64,000 nucleotides of DNA from Gammaproteobacteria bacterium. GTDB taxonomy: Bacteria; Pseudomonadota; Gammaproteobacteria; Pseudomonadales; Porticoccaceae. The notes below the pieces were generated by a model. It was not told the origin of the DNA, ran no database searches, and saw only the letters and a list, made by a program, of their open reading frames with translations. Below are positions 55,201 through 64,000 of this stretch, piece by piece. The position numbers were made by a program, and so were the translations under genes. Numbering within the stretch: the stretch's first letter is position 1; every line of letters starts with the position of its first letter. Location: contig JACPPB010000017.1 in assembly GCA_016191205.1 (NCBI GenBank), positions 1 to 64,000 on the forward strand. Direction: 5' to 3'.

Positions 55201-56205
55201 TCAGGGGTCCGCGCGCCACTGCATCAACAGCGCCAGCGCGCGGCGGCGCAGGCTCTGGTCATGGATATCGCAGGTGAACATCAGTTCGTCCGCACCGATC
55301 CGGACGAGCAGGTTTTCGAGATGGGCACACACCGGCTCGCGCCCGCCGATGGCGGCGAGGCCCAGCAACCCCTGCACCGCCGCCCGCTCGCCCGGCGACC
55401 AGAGCGCATCGAGATCCGCCATCGGCGGTCGCAGGCGCAGACTCTGACCGCGCAGCAGCGCCAGCGCGCGCTGCTTCAGACTGGTGGCGAGGTATTCGGC
55501 TTCCGCGTCGGTCAGCGCCGCGATCAGCGGTACGCCCGCCATCGCATAGGGCTGTGTCAGCGCGGGCGACGGTTGAAAATTGCGCCGGTAAAGCGCGAGC
55601 GCCTCTTCCAGATGGTGCGGCGCGAAATGCGAAGCGAAGGCGTAGGGCAGGCCGAGCGCGGCCGCCAGCCGGGCGCTGTAGAGGCTCGACCCCAGCAGCC
55701 AGATGGCGACGCCGCTGTTCGTTCCCGGTATCGCCTGTAACTGCTGTCCTGCCAGCGCCGGCCCCAGCAGGCGCTGCACTTGCGCGACTTCGGCGGGGAA
55801 ATCCTCCACCCCACCGGGGCGGTCCCGGCGCAATGCACGCGCGGTGAATGGATCGGTGCCGGGCGCGCGCCCGAGCCCGAGGTCGATGCGGCCCGGATGC
55901 AGCGCATCCAGGGTGCCGAACTGTTCGGCCACCACCAGCGGCGGATGGTTGGGGAGCATGACTCCGCCCGCGCCCAGGCGCAGCCGCGTGGTGCCGGCGG
56001 CGAGGTGGGCGATCAGCACCGCCGGCGCGGAGCTGGCGATGCCGTCCATGTTGTGGTGCTCGGCGACCCAGAAGCGGGTGTAGCCCAGTTCCTCGGCACA
56101 GCGCGCAAGATCGAGGGCGTCGCGCAGGGCGCTGCCGGCATCGCCGTCGGCGCGGATGGGTGCCAGATCCAGAATGGATACGGGAATCGCGGCGAGCCGG
56201 CTCAC
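55201..56205 (-). CDS. Luciferase-like monooxygenase (YhbW-like, 334 aa)
   Basis: An FMN-dependent luciferase-like protein of the single-subunit YhbW type. The start [11 protein letters not shown], then [76 protein letters not shown] and [28 protein letters not shown] are typical of this group. Function in the family is poorly known. It lies 28 bp downstream of the DUF1326 gene on the same strand, probably in one operon with it. Confidence 0.92.
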   Translation of the reverse strand: MSRLAAIPVSILDLAPIRADGDAGSALRDALDLARCAEELGYTRFWVAEHHNMDGIASSAPAVLIAHLAAGTTRLRLGAGGVMLPNHPPLVVAEQFGTLDALHPGRIDLGLGRAPGTDPFTARALRRDRPGGVEDFPAEVAQVQRLLGPALAGQQLQAIPGTNSGVAIWLLGSSLYSARLAAALGLPYAFASHFAPHHLEEALALYRRNFQPSPALTQPYAMAGVPLIAALTDAEAEYLATSLKQRALALLRGQSLRLRPPMADLDALWSPGERAAVQGLLGLAAIGGREPVCAHLENLLVRIGADELMFTCDIHDQSLRRRALALLMQWRADP

Positions 56206-56233
56206 TCCCCCATGGTCTCCATCCTGACGCGGC

Positions 56234-56854
56234 TCAAGCCTGATTGCTCCAGTCGAAGTCGTAGAGGATCCAGTTGCTGGCGTCGAACTTCATGTGGATG
56301 CCCTCGGCGGCAACCTCGAAGCTGCCCTGACCGCAGTCGCCGCGCTTCCAGATGAAGCCCTGGTCGAGGTCGATGGCAACCCGGTGCTCTGCCCCCGTCA
56401 CCGGATTTTTGAGGCTGGTGCCTTGCGCCTGCCCCACGCCAGGAATCGAAAACCCGCTGTGAATCCCGTTCTCGGTGATGGTCACCGGCGCACGCACCAC
56501 GCCCGCGACCTGATAAGTGGTGCCCAGAATCGCCCAGGGCATGCCACCGAGCTGGCCGGTGAAAATCTGCGCCAGGGCACCCAGCTGCGCATCGCTGACC
56601 GCGGGCGGGACCACGAACACCGCCTTGCCGTTGCCATCGTGAATCGCCTTCGGCCAATCCAGGAGGGCGACCGCGTCGATGCCCGACAAATCCACATTGC
56701 CACAGCGGCCGGAAGTGATCCGGGTCGCCACGGCCGCCTTGCAACTGCCGTCCGGCGAGGTGGGAAAACCGGAAAAATTGCAGGTACAGCCGGGCTGGCA
56801 GTTGCAGAATTCAAAGCCCTTGCCCTTGAGTTGCCATGGAGTCGCGGTAGTCAT
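56234..56854 (-). CDS. DUF1326 family protein
   Basis: A 206-residue protein beginning [26 protein letters not shown], where C17, C19, C23 and C25 could bind a metal. The body is beta-rich ([33 protein letters not shown]). DUF1326 proteins have no established function but are often encoded beside DUF2182 membrane proteins, as here, 27 bp apart. A link to metal handling is inferred from the cysteines and the partner. Confidence 0.9.
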   Translation of the reverse strand: MTTATPWQLKGKGFEFCNCQPGCTCNFSGFPTSPDGSCKAAVATRITSGRCGNVDLSGIDAVALLDWPKAIHDGNGKAVFVVPPAVSDAQLGALAQIFTGQLGGMPWAILGTTYQVAGVVRAPVTITENGIHSGFSIPGVGQAQGTSLKNPVTGAEHRVAIDLDQGFIWKRGDCGQGSFEVAAEGIHMKFDASNWILYDFDWSNQA

Positions 56855-56881
56855 GATTCAGATCCTCGGTCCGGTGGACGA

Positions 56882-57655
56882 TCAGTTCAGGTAGGTGAGT
56901 AACCCGGGATCGAACAGCAGCGCCATCCCGGCGAGCGCAAACACCACCGCTCCGAGGATGGCGATGCGCTCACCTCCCGGGGCGATTTTTTCCAGAAAGA
57001 TCAGCACGCTCAGCGCCAGCATCCAACCCAGGCTCATGGTGCCCAGGGCGACCAGCACCGCCATCATCGCCCAGCAGCAGCCGAGACAGAACAGGCCGTG
57101 CGCGGCGCCCATGCGAAACGCGCCGAGCGGCCGTGCGGCGCCACCGCCATATTGCATGAAGAAGGACAGCGGCGAGCGGCAATGGCGCAGACAGGCCGCC
57201 TTCAGCGGAGTCAGTTGCCAGATGGCGGCGACGGCCAGTACGCCGCCGGCGAGACGGGCGGCCCAGGGCGCACCTTGCAGCAACGGTGTTTCGAGCCAGC
57301 GCCAGACCGAATAGGCGGGGATGGCAGGCAGCGTCCATATCACCAGATAGGCCACCACGAAGAACGGCAGTGGCGCCACCCGGCCATGGGCGGCGGCGAG
57401 TGCATAGAGCCGCAGCACTGGCGTGATGGCGGGCAGCATCATCGCCGCCATCATCGCCAGCCAGGCCAGTACGAAGCCGCCAAACGACAGCATCTGGCCC
57501 ATGGTCATGCCGGCCATGGCGGGATCCCCGGCGCCCATGTCGGCGGCCATTCGCAGCGACCACCACCAGCCGGCGGCGGCGGTTATCAGCAGCGCGGCCG
57601 GTACGCCCAGCCGCAGCTGCAAGTCGGTGATCCCGGGGCTCGGTGTTGCCGTCAT
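56882..57655 (-). CDS. DUF2182 predicted metal-binding integral membrane protein
   Basis: A 257-residue membrane protein rich in methionine: AMAGMTMGQMLSFGGFVLAWLAMMAAMMLP near residues 45-75, then CLRHCRSPLSFFMQYGGG and GAAHGLFCLGCCWAMMAVLVALGTMSLGWM. Met, Cys and His residues in or near helices are the basis of the family's 'metal-binding' label. I start at 57655 because the longer frame overlaps the next gene. It is the first gene of a DUF2182-DUF1326-luciferase-like run. Confidence 0.88.
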   Translation of the reverse strand: MTATPSPGITDLQLRLGVPAALLITAAAGWWWSLRMAADMGAGDPAMAGMTMGQMLSFGGFVLAWLAMMAAMMLPAITPVLRLYALAAAHGRVAPLPFFVVAYLVIWTLPAIPAYSVWRWLETPLLQGAPWAARLAGGVLAVAAIWQLTPLKAACLRHCRSPLSFFMQYGGGAARPLGAFRMGAAHGLFCLGCCWAMMAVLVALGTMSLGWMLALSVLIFLEKIAPGGERIAILGAVVFALAGMALLFDPGLLTYLN

Positions 57656-57764
57656 GGCTGGAACCTCTGCCTGGCATTGGCACCGATCATAGACCGCGCC
57701 ACCGCCATTTCCCGCAAAAGCCTCGGCCAGGAACAATCCCCGGTGCTGCGGGTGCCAACATTCC

Positions 57765-60227
57765 CTACCATTGCCGGCGCAGCGGCAACAGGGCCGCGAT
57801 CTCGACCGCCGGCAGCGGCCGCCCCAACAAGTAACCCTGTGCCCGGTCGCAGCCGTTGGCGCGCAGAAAATCCAGCTGCGCCTCCGTTTCCACGCCCTCG
57901 GCGACCACGGCGAGGCCCAGCTTGTGCCCGAGTGAGATACTGGCCTCCACGATGACGGCATCGCCGGGATCCTCGGTAAGGTCGCGAATGAACGTCTGAT
58001 CGATCTTGAGCACGTCCAGCGGGAAATTCTTGAGGTAGGAGAGCGACGAATAGCCGATACCGAAATCGTCGACGGCGACGCTGATGCCCAGGGCCTGCAA
58101 CGCGCGCAGCGTCTCGCCCGCGAGCACCGGATCGCGCATCATCAGATTCTCGGTAATCTCCAGTTCGAGACTGCCGGCGGGCATCCGCTCCTCGTTCATT
58201 ATCCGCCGCATCGTGGCAGGCAGCTTCGGATCGGTGAACTGGAGGGCGGAAACATTGACCGACACCCGCAGCGGGTGCGGCAACGACGCACACCAGGCGC
58301 GGGCATCGACACAGGCGCGGCGGAACACCCACTCTCCCACCGGCAGGATCAGCCCGCTATCTTCCAGCAGCGGCAGAAATTCGGCCGGTGCTACCAGACC
58401 GCGCTCCGGGTGGCGCCAGCGGATCAGTGCCTCCAGCGCGACGATGGCGCCGGTGTGCAGATCCACCTGGGGCTGATAAAACAGCTGAAACTGTTCCTGT
58501 TCCAGCGCCCGCCGCAAGCCCGCCTCCAGCGCCAGCAGTTCGTGGCCGCGCGCGTTCATGTCGGGAGCATAGAAGCGGTACTGATTGCGCCCCCCCGCCT
58601 TGGCCCGGTACATGGCGGTGTCGGCGTTGCGCAACAGATCCTCGACGCTGGTGCCATCGTGGGGGAACAGGGCGATACCGATGCTGAAGGTCGCGAACAC
58701 CTCGTGACTGCCCGCGTGCAGAGGACGCTCGAACGCCGCCCGGATCTTGCGCAGCACCGCGAGCACGTCCTCGACCCGGTTCAGATCGCCGACCGCGGCG
58801 GTGAATTCGTCACCACCGTGACGCGCCACTGTATCCGTGGGTCGCAGGCAGCACTGCAACCGCGCCGCGACCTGTTGCAGCAGGGCATCGCCGACCGCAT
58901 GCCCCAGGCTATCGTTGACCCGCTTGAAATTGTCCAGATCCAGAAACATCACCGCCACATGACCGCCGTGCCGGCGCACATGGGCCAGTTCCGCTCCCAG
59001 ACGATCGGCGAGCAGAAAACGGTTGGGCAGTCCGGTGAGGCGGTCGTGGGTGGCCTGGTGCTGCAATTCCGCCTCCAAACGCTTGCGCTCGGAAATATCG
59101 CGCGCGACCGTCGACAGGTAATCGACCGAACCATCCTCGCCGCGGTGCGCCAGGACCACCTGCGAGAAAGGGATGTCCGCCACCGCGTCCGGCGGCCGCA
59201 CCGTGGTTTCCCCCGACCAGAAACCCTCACGGCAGGCGACGGGAAAGGCTTCCGCGAACAGGTGTTCCGCGACATGTTCCGGAAAAATATCGCGCAGGCA
59301 ACGCCCGGCCAGCTCGGTATCGGCACCCAGACCGAGCAGTCGGCGCCCGGCGCCGTTGAGATAGTCCAGAACGCCATCGGGCGCCACTATGGCCACCAGG
59401 TCCGGCGTCGCCTCCAGAATTGCCACCAGCCGCGCGCGCTCGTTCTCGGCCTGCACGCGGGCGGTGATATCCCGCCCGGTGGACACAAAGTGGGTAATCC
59501 GACCCCGTTCGTCCAGCAGTGGCGCAATCACCTTGTGTTCGTGGAACAGACTGCCGTCCTTGCGTTTGTTGACCAGAACACCTTCGTACGCCACGCCGCC
59601 CGATACCCGCTCCCAGAGCTCGCCGTAAAAAGCGTCAGGGTGATGCCGCGAACGGAACAGGCTGGGAAAGTTTCCCACCGCCTCGGCACTCCGATAGCCC
59701 GTCAACCGCTCGAACGCGGGATTGACGTATTCGATCCGCCCATCCCGATCGGTGACAAACACCGCGTCCGCGGCCTGCTTCACCACTTGCGACAACTGCC
59801 GCAAAGTCTGGTCGGTCCGCCGCCGCTCGCGGCGTTGCCCTGCCTCCCGCAGTTCACGATCGATGGCGGGGATCAGGCGCGTCAGGCTGTCTTTCATGAC
59901 GTAATCCTGGGCCCCGGAGCGCATCGCTTCGACCGCGGTCTCCTCGCCGATGGTGCCGGACACAAAGATCAGCGGGACATCGGGATCCCGCCCCCGCACC
60001 AGCTCCAGCGCGCGAACCCCGTTGAAACCGGGCATGGAGTAGTCCGAGAGCACCAGATCCCAGGGCTGCTCCAACGCGGCCACCAGTTCCTCCTCGCCCT
60101 GGACCCGCCGCCAGTCCGTGCTGAAGCCACCACTTTCGAGGTGATCAATCAGCAGCAGCGCGTCGTCTTCGCGGTCTTCGACCATCAGAACCCGCAACGG
60201 CTGGCGGGAACTTCGAGGTTCCTCCAT
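57765..60227 (-). CDS. REC-PAS-PAS-GGDEF-EAL response regulator (c-di-GMP turnover)
   Basis: An 820-residue signalling protein. An N-terminal receiver domain (D62 in LVLSDYSMPGF) is followed by two PAS domains (near residues 145-265 and 270-390) and GGDEF (RHGGDEF intact, near residue 478). The EAL domain has EAL in VALEALIRWRHPE, LELEITEN, VDDFGIGYSSL, VLKIDQTFI and AEGVETEAQL, all needed for phosphodiesterase activity. Both cyclase and phosphodiesterase signatures look intact. AGGAG precedes the ATG at 60227; the gene follows the single-domain regulator by 20 bp in a three-gene operon. Confidence 0.94.
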   Translation of the reverse strand: MEEPRSSRQPLRVLMVEDREDDALLLIDHLESGGFSTDWRRVQGEEELVAALEQPWDLVLSDYSMPGFNGVRALELVRGRDPDVPLIFVSGTIGEETAVEAMRSGAQDYVMKDSLTRLIPAIDRELREAGQRRERRRTDQTLRQLSQVVKQAADAVFVTDRDGRIEYVNPAFERLTGYRSAEAVGNFPSLFRSRHHPDAFYGELWERVSGGVAYEGVLVNKRKDGSLFHEHKVIAPLLDERGRITHFVSTGRDITARVQAENERARLVAILEATPDLVAIVAPDGVLDYLNGAGRRLLGLGADTELAGRCLRDIFPEHVAEHLFAEAFPVACREGFWSGETTVRPPDAVADIPFSQVVLAHRGEDGSVDYLSTVARDISERKRLEAELQHQATHDRLTGLPNRFLLADRLGAELAHVRRHGGHVAVMFLDLDNFKRVNDSLGHAVGDALLQQVAARLQCCLRPTDTVARHGGDEFTAAVGDLNRVEDVLAVLRKIRAAFERPLHAGSHEVFATFSIGIALFPHDGTSVEDLLRNADTAMYRAKAGGRNQYRFYAPDMNARGHELLALEAGLRRALEQEQFQLFYQPQVDLHTGAIVALEALIRWRHPERGLVAPAEFLPLLEDSGLILPVGEWVFRRACVDARAWCASLPHPLRVSVNVSALQFTDPKLPATMRRIMNEERMPAGSLELEITENLMMRDPVLAGETLRALQALGISVAVDDFGIGYSSLSYLKNFPLDVLKIDQTFIRDLTEDPGDAVIVEASISLGHKLGLAVVAEGVETEAQLDFLRANGCDRAQGYLLGRPLPAVEIAALLPLRRQW

Positions 60228-60247
60228 GACACTTCTCCTGTCCGAGT

Positions 60248-60691
60248 TCAAGACACCGAAGGTGGGGGCGCATTCAGCAGCAGCCAGTAAAGCCCGAGCT
60301 GTCCCGCCGCCCGTACGAATTCGTCAAAATCCACCGGCTTGCGCACATAGCTGTTGGCGCCCAGCGCATAGCCCTTGAGACGATCCTCGTCTTCGTTCGA
60401 GGAGGTAAGAATCACCACCGGCAACAACCGAGTACGCGAGTCGGCGCGCAGACGCCGCAACACCTCCAGCCCGTCGATCCGGGGCAGTTTCAGGTCCAGC
60501 AGCACCACGGTCGGCAACGCACTGACATCCCGGCCGGCATGGATTCCGGTTCCGAACAGGTAATCGAGCGCCTCGACCCCGTCCCGTACCACCACCACCG
60601 GATTCCTGATCTGGTTGGAATCCATTGCATGCAGCGTCAGTGCCGCATCGTCGGGATTGTCTTCCACCAGCAGAATCGTCTGCTCGCTCAT
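60248..60691 (-). CDS. Single-domain response regulator (Rcp1-like)
   Basis: A 147-residue stand-alone receiver. Acidic pocket LLVEDNPDDAAL (D11-D14 region), phosphoacceptor D66 in VVLLDLKLPRIDG, switch residue in VILTSSNEDED and lysine in YVRKPVDF. There is no output domain, so it acts by protein contact or as a phosphate relay/sink. Its ATG overlaps the stop codon of the kinase gene (ATGA), and it lies between kinase and GGDEF-EAL protein. Confidence 0.94.
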   Translation of the reverse strand: MSEQTILLVEDNPDDAALTLHAMDSNQIRNPVVVVRDGVEALDYLFGTGIHAGRDVSALPTVVLLDLKLPRIDGLEVLRRLRADSRTRLLPVVILTSSNEDEDRLKGYALGANSYVRKPVDFDEFVRAAGQLGLYWLLLNAPPPSVS

Positions 60692-63282
60692 ATTCCCTCC
60701 GCTGTTCCCAGGGTGAAGTAAAAGGTTGCGCCGGCGCCGACCTTGGCGTCGGCCCAGATGCGCCCGCCATGCTTGTGAATCACCCGCTGGGCGGTCGCGA
60801 GACCTATACCGGTGCCGGAAAACTCGCGCGCGTCGTGGAGTCGCTGAAAGGCCCCGAACAGCTTGTCGGCATAGGCCATGTCGAACCCCACACCATTGTC
60901 GCGGACACGATAGACCACGCCATCCGCCCCGGTATCGGCGCCGAACTCGACCGCCGCATCGGCCCGTGGACCAGTGAATTTCCAGGCATTGCTCAGCAGA
61001 TTATCGAGCACCACCCGCAGCAGGCGGACATCGCCCCCGACCTGGATGCCGGGCTGGATCAGACAGCGCACCCTGCGCTCCGGCTCGGACCTCCGCAGCT
61101 CCGCCACGACTTCGGTGGCGAGCGCGCTCAGGTCGACCGGCTCCAGCGTGAGCTCCGCGCGGCTGACCCGCGCCAGTTTCAACAGGTCGTCGATGAGCGC
61201 CGCCATATGCTGGGCAGCGGCGCGCACCCGGCCGAGGTGCTCCCGGCCCCGGTCATCGAGGCGGGGACCATAGTCCTGAATCAGAATGCGGCTGAAGCCG
61301 TCCACTGCCCGCAGCGGCGCGCGCAAATCGTGGGATACCGAATAACTGAACGCCTCCAGTTCGCGGTTGGCGACCTCCAGGGCGGCGGCACGCGCGCGCA
61401 CGGCGTCGTGGAGCCGCGCCACCTCGCGCTCGCTGTGCTTGCGGGCGCTGATGTCCGCGACCGCCCCATCGACATACTGACCGTCGAGGCCTGTCTTGAT
61501 CACTCCCGACAGCGCTGCATCGAACTCCCGCCCGCGCAGGGTAACCATTACCAGTTCGCGCGCGCTCACGATGCCCGTCTGTTTCAGTTGCTCTACCACC
61601 TCTGCCCGCACCGATTCATCCCGATACAGTCGCGCCGGATGCACCGCCAGCAACTGCTCGACCGACTCCGCCTCGAACAGGGCCGCCAAAGCCGGATTCA
61701 CCTCCAGAAACCGGCGCGGCTCCGAGATACTGCTCCGGTATATTCCTACCGGCAGGTTATCCACCAGTTCCCGATAACGGGCGAGGGCTGTCTCCCGCGC
61801 CCGCTCGAGCCGGCGTCGTTCCGACACATCGCGGATGATGGCAGTCACGAGATTCCCGTCGCCAGTCGCCGTGGAGCTCAGGCTGATCTCGACCGGCAGC
61901 TCGCTGCCGTCCCTGCGCCGCGCCACGAGTTCCTGGCCGATCCCCATGGCTCTCGCGGTGGGTGCCGCCTGGTAGCCGGCGCGGTGAAGCCGATGTTGAT
62001 CGCGCAGGCGCTCCGGAATCAGGAGCTCGATCGGTTGATCCAGAAGTTCCTCGCGCCCATAGCCAAGCCACTCCTCGGTGCGGCTGTTGACCAGCCTGAT
62101 CTTGCCGTCTCCATCCACGATCACCACTGCGTCGGGCGCCGACTCCAAAAACCCGCGCAATTGCACCTCCCCGGCGCGTACCCGCGCTTCTGCCTGTCGC
62201 CGCCGCACGCGGTAATGGGCCACGGCGAGCGCGGCAACCAAGGTCCCGGCGGCCAACGCCGCAAACCCCGCGAGCAGTAGCCGACGTTCGTCTGCAAAGG
62301 CTGCCGCCAGCGTGGCCGCGGGTACCCGCGACACCAGCAGCCAGCCCGCCGCCCCCGGACCGGTCAGCGTCCAGTTTTCGACGGGTCCGGACGGGCGCGC
62401 CCGGTGCCAGGTGAAGAGGTCGCCGGCAACCATCGTCTGTCCGGCATCCTTCCCGCCCGCGTGCCCAATTTGCGCCCAGGCGGCCGGGTAGCGGTCCTGG
62501 AAGCGCGCCCCGCTGCTTTCGGAGAACATGAAACCCCAGAGCTCGTCAGGTTGCTCGCCCAGCAGCCAATAACCTTCGGGATCCAGGAGCCACAGACCCG
62601 ACCCCGACGCATCGAGTGCGAGCGCCGCCAGACGATCCAGCAGCCGCTGGCCGAGATAATTGATGGTGACCAGACCGCGCGATTCCCCGTTCGGGCTCAG
62701 CACCGGCGTACCGAATCTGAGCATGGGCCGAAAGGGCCGCTCGATCACGCCGTCATCGACATTCAGATCGAACCGGGATACGTGGATGGCGCCCGGGGGC
62801 TGAGCCAGGCCAGCCTGGACGAAATAGCGGCTGGCCTTGTTCTGGAGACGGTCCCGCGGGACCAGTTCCGCTCCCCCAGCCTGCCCGTTGGTCCGTACCA
62901 GTTCGGCACCCTGGGCGCTGAAGAGGCGAATCTTGGCGTAGGTATCCCGGTGGCGGGCCAGCGTGAGAAAGCTTCGTCCAAGCCGATCAAGCGCTTCCGG
63001 ACTCGCATCCGCGAGCCAGGCCCGCAACGCCGGCAGGTCGGCAAGATAGGGGAGGTCCGCGACCGGCAACCTGAGCTCGGCAGCGGCGATATCAGCGCCG
63101 AGGCCCACGACGGCGCGTTCACGGGCGCCGATCCTGTCCATCGCCGCCGTGTCCTGATTGCGCTCCAGCAACCAGAACAGCGTCGCCAGCAACCCCAGCG
63201 CGAGCAGCCACAGGAACGCCGCGTGCGTGGTTACCGCCCTGACCGGATAATCGCGAGCGTTGCGCTCGACCAGTGGTGCCAT
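60688..63282 (-). CDS. Membrane PAS-domain sensor histidine kinase
   Basis: An 864-residue kinase. A first membrane helix (AAFLWLLALGLLATLFWLLE) precedes a periplasmic sensor region of about 250 residues with a dCache-like pattern (FRPMLRFGTPVLSPNGESRGLVTINYLG, LDASGSGLWLLDPEGYWLLGE). A second helix, at least two PAS domains, the HisKA box YSVSHDLRAPLRAVDGFS and a HATPase with LDNLLSNAWKFTG, DNGVGFDMAYADKLFGAF and SGTGIGLATAQRVI follow. The frame extends upstream, but ATG 63282 follows GGGAG. It is coupled to the receiver gene and probably phosphorylates both downstream receivers. Confidence 0.93.
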   Translation of the reverse strand: MAPLVERNARDYPVRAVTTHAAFLWLLALGLLATLFWLLERNQDTAAMDRIGARERAVVGLGADIAAAELRLPVADLPYLADLPALRAWLADASPEALDRLGRSFLTLARHRDTYAKIRLFSAQGAELVRTNGQAGGAELVPRDRLQNKASRYFVQAGLAQPPGAIHVSRFDLNVDDGVIERPFRPMLRFGTPVLSPNGESRGLVTINYLGQRLLDRLAALALDASGSGLWLLDPEGYWLLGEQPDELWGFMFSESSGARFQDRYPAAWAQIGHAGGKDAGQTMVAGDLFTWHRARPSGPVENWTLTGPGAAGWLLVSRVPAATLAAAFADERRLLLAGFAALAAGTLVAALAVAHYRVRRRQAEARVRAGEVQLRGFLESAPDAVVIVDGDGKIRLVNSRTEEWLGYGREELLDQPIELLIPERLRDQHRLHRAGYQAAPTARAMGIGQELVARRRDGSELPVEISLSSTATGDGNLVTAIIRDVSERRRLERARETALARYRELVDNLPVGIYRSSISEPRRFLEVNPALAALFEAESVEQLLAVHPARLYRDESVRAEVVEQLKQTGIVSARELVMVTLRGREFDAALSGVIKTGLDGQYVDGAVADISARKHSEREVARLHDAVRARAAALEVANRELEAFSYSVSHDLRAPLRAVDGFSRILIQDYGPRLDDRGREHLGRVRAAAQHMAALIDDLLKLARVSRAELTLEPVDLSALATEVVAELRRSEPERRVRCLIQPGIQVGGDVRLLRVVLDNLLSNAWKFTGPRADAAVEFGADTGADGVVYRVRDNGVGFDMAYADKLFGAFQRLHDAREFSGTGIGLATAQRVIHKHGGRIWADAKVGAGATFYFTLGTAEGI

Positions 63283-63621
63283 TCCATGCTCCCAGGTGCC
63301 CTTCCCGGGACCACGGTCGGCACCCGGACATCGAAGGTCATCTATATTGCCCGACAGCGGATTGCCGTCCTCCGTAAATACTCTCTGCCTGACGCAGGAT
63401 AGTCTCCGTCGGCACCGCAACAAGATGCCGTCCACCGCAGTGTGACCAAATGCCCGGATGTGGCACCCAGCGGTGTGCCAAACGCCATTTATCGGCGCCG
63501 GCCGGCGTCAGCCGCACCCGCCGCCGACTTCAATTTCCGTCCGGCCGCCGGGCTACAATCGCCGGCGAACCACGCCTGACGGATTTCAGGTTACCTGACT
63601 CTCCTCGAGGAACGACATCGC
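63283..63621. other. 339-bp divergent intergenic region
   Basis: The stretch lies between the divergent kinase and cyclotransferase genes. I see no gene or convincing RNA structure. It must hold both promoters, but I cannot place -35/-10 boxes with confidence. A GAGGAAC ribosome binding site lies at its right end. Confidence 0.5.
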
Positions 63622-64000
63622 ATGATGTTTCTCGCCGTAGCCGCGCATCGCCGCACTGCCAGCCGACGCCCGCTGCGCCACGCCCGCGGCAGAGCCACCG
63701 GCGGCGCGCGCGCGCTGGTTATCTGGATAGCGCTTTCCGGGGGCGCGGCAGCGATGGCGGCACCCGGCATGCAGGCCGCCCCGCACTACGGCTACGAGAT
63801 CGTTCACAGCTATCCCCATGACCCGGAGGCTTTCATCCAGGGCCTCGCCTGGGCGGATGGCAGACTGTTCGAAAGCACGGGGCAGCTCGGACACTCCAGC
63901 CTGCGCGAAATCGAGCTGACCACCGGCCGGGTGCTGAGACGGACCGCGCTCGCGCCCTGGCTGTTTGGCGAAGGGATTGCGGTGGTCGGCGACCGCATCG
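63622..64000 (+). CDS. Glutaminyl-peptide cyclotransferase (partial, continues past the window)
   Basis: The 5' end of a glutamine cyclotransferase (PF05096) gene; 126 residues are visible. A long arginine-rich leader and hydrophobic signal segment (ALVIWIALSGGAAAMAA) precede the mature start YGYEIVHSYPHDPEAFIQGLAWADGRLFESTGQLGHSSLREIEL, which is highly characteristic of the family. It forms N-terminal pyroglutamate on exported peptides. ATG codons at 63622 and 63625 are both possible. Confidence 0.88.
   Translation, partial: MMFLAVAAHRRTASRRPLRHARGRATGGARALVIWIALSGGAAAMAAPGMQAAPHYGYEIVHSYPHDPEAFIQGLAWADGRLFESTGQLGHSSLREIELTTGRVLRRTALAPWLFGEGIAVVGDRI

Overview
This 64 kb window is high-GC chromosomal DNA, almost fully coding. 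It looks like a free-living, aerobic gammaproteobacterium. The strongest clue is the minus-strand run rpsP-rimM-trmD-rplS followed by xerD-dsbC-hom-thrC-recJ (24.1-32.5 kb), a gene order I associate with Pseudomonas-like Gammaproteobacteria. I cannot name a genus. I found no rRNA, tRNA, CRISPR array or complete insertion sequence.

Layout. (1) 0-10.6 kb: oxidative catabolism genes. These are a small ABM-fold monooxygenase, three luciferase-like flavin monooxygenases, an ACMSD-type amidohydrolase, a GST, a flavin reductase, an acrylyl-CoA-reductase-like enzyme and UbiX, with moeA and a DedA membrane protein between them. (2) 10.4-19.5 kb: a nitrogen-scavenging cluster. It holds a GntR/FCD regulator, two BiuH-like cysteine hydrolases, an NCS2-type permease broken by a frameshift, a Tsx-like outer-membrane channel, allophanate hydrolase, a cupin and an N-acyl-D-amino-acid deacylase-like amidohydrolase, closed by a terminator. 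The catalytic residues fit biuret -> allophanate -> ammonia + CO2, and the first hydrolase may supply biuret or act on a related ureido compound. (3) 19.6-24 kb: two MFS transporters around a small AT-richer island with a DUF4145-like gene and short repeats. (4) 24-32.5 kb: the conserved housekeeping block. (5) 32.6-37.3 kb: an esterase, a Baeyer-Villiger-type monooxygenase, an SDR dehydrogenase and folE. (6) 37.3-43.7 kb: hydrolase, sixA, gpsA, a Tim44-like protein, an aldehyde dehydrogenase and dinB. Two inverted copies of a 141-bp MITE, each with a 4-bp target duplication, bracket gpsA and the Tim44-like gene. (7) 43.9-57.7 kb: an outer-membrane protein with a BNR/sialidase-like partner, selO with a coupled lytic transglycosylase, an SMR pump with an O-methyltransferase, a TVP38/flavoprotein disulfide-reductase fusion with a thioredoxin-like protein, AI-2E and TauE/SafE membrane proteins, another luciferase-like monooxygenase, and a DUF1326/DUF2182 pair. 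(8) 57.8-63.3 kb: a three-gene signalling operon (membrane PAS histidine kinase, single-domain receiver, REC-PAS-PAS-GGDEF-EAL protein). (9) The window ends inside a glutaminyl-peptide cyclotransferase gene.

Most genes are called from conserved motifs read directly in the translated frames. Substrates of the monooxygenases, hydrolases and transporters are not determined by the sequence. Many starts were moved downstream of the longest frame because of ribosome binding sites, signal peptides or family length. The items most worth checking are the carbamide cluster with its broken permease and shared operator-like motif, the MITE pair, and the run-on 3' end of ubiX across the GntR gene.
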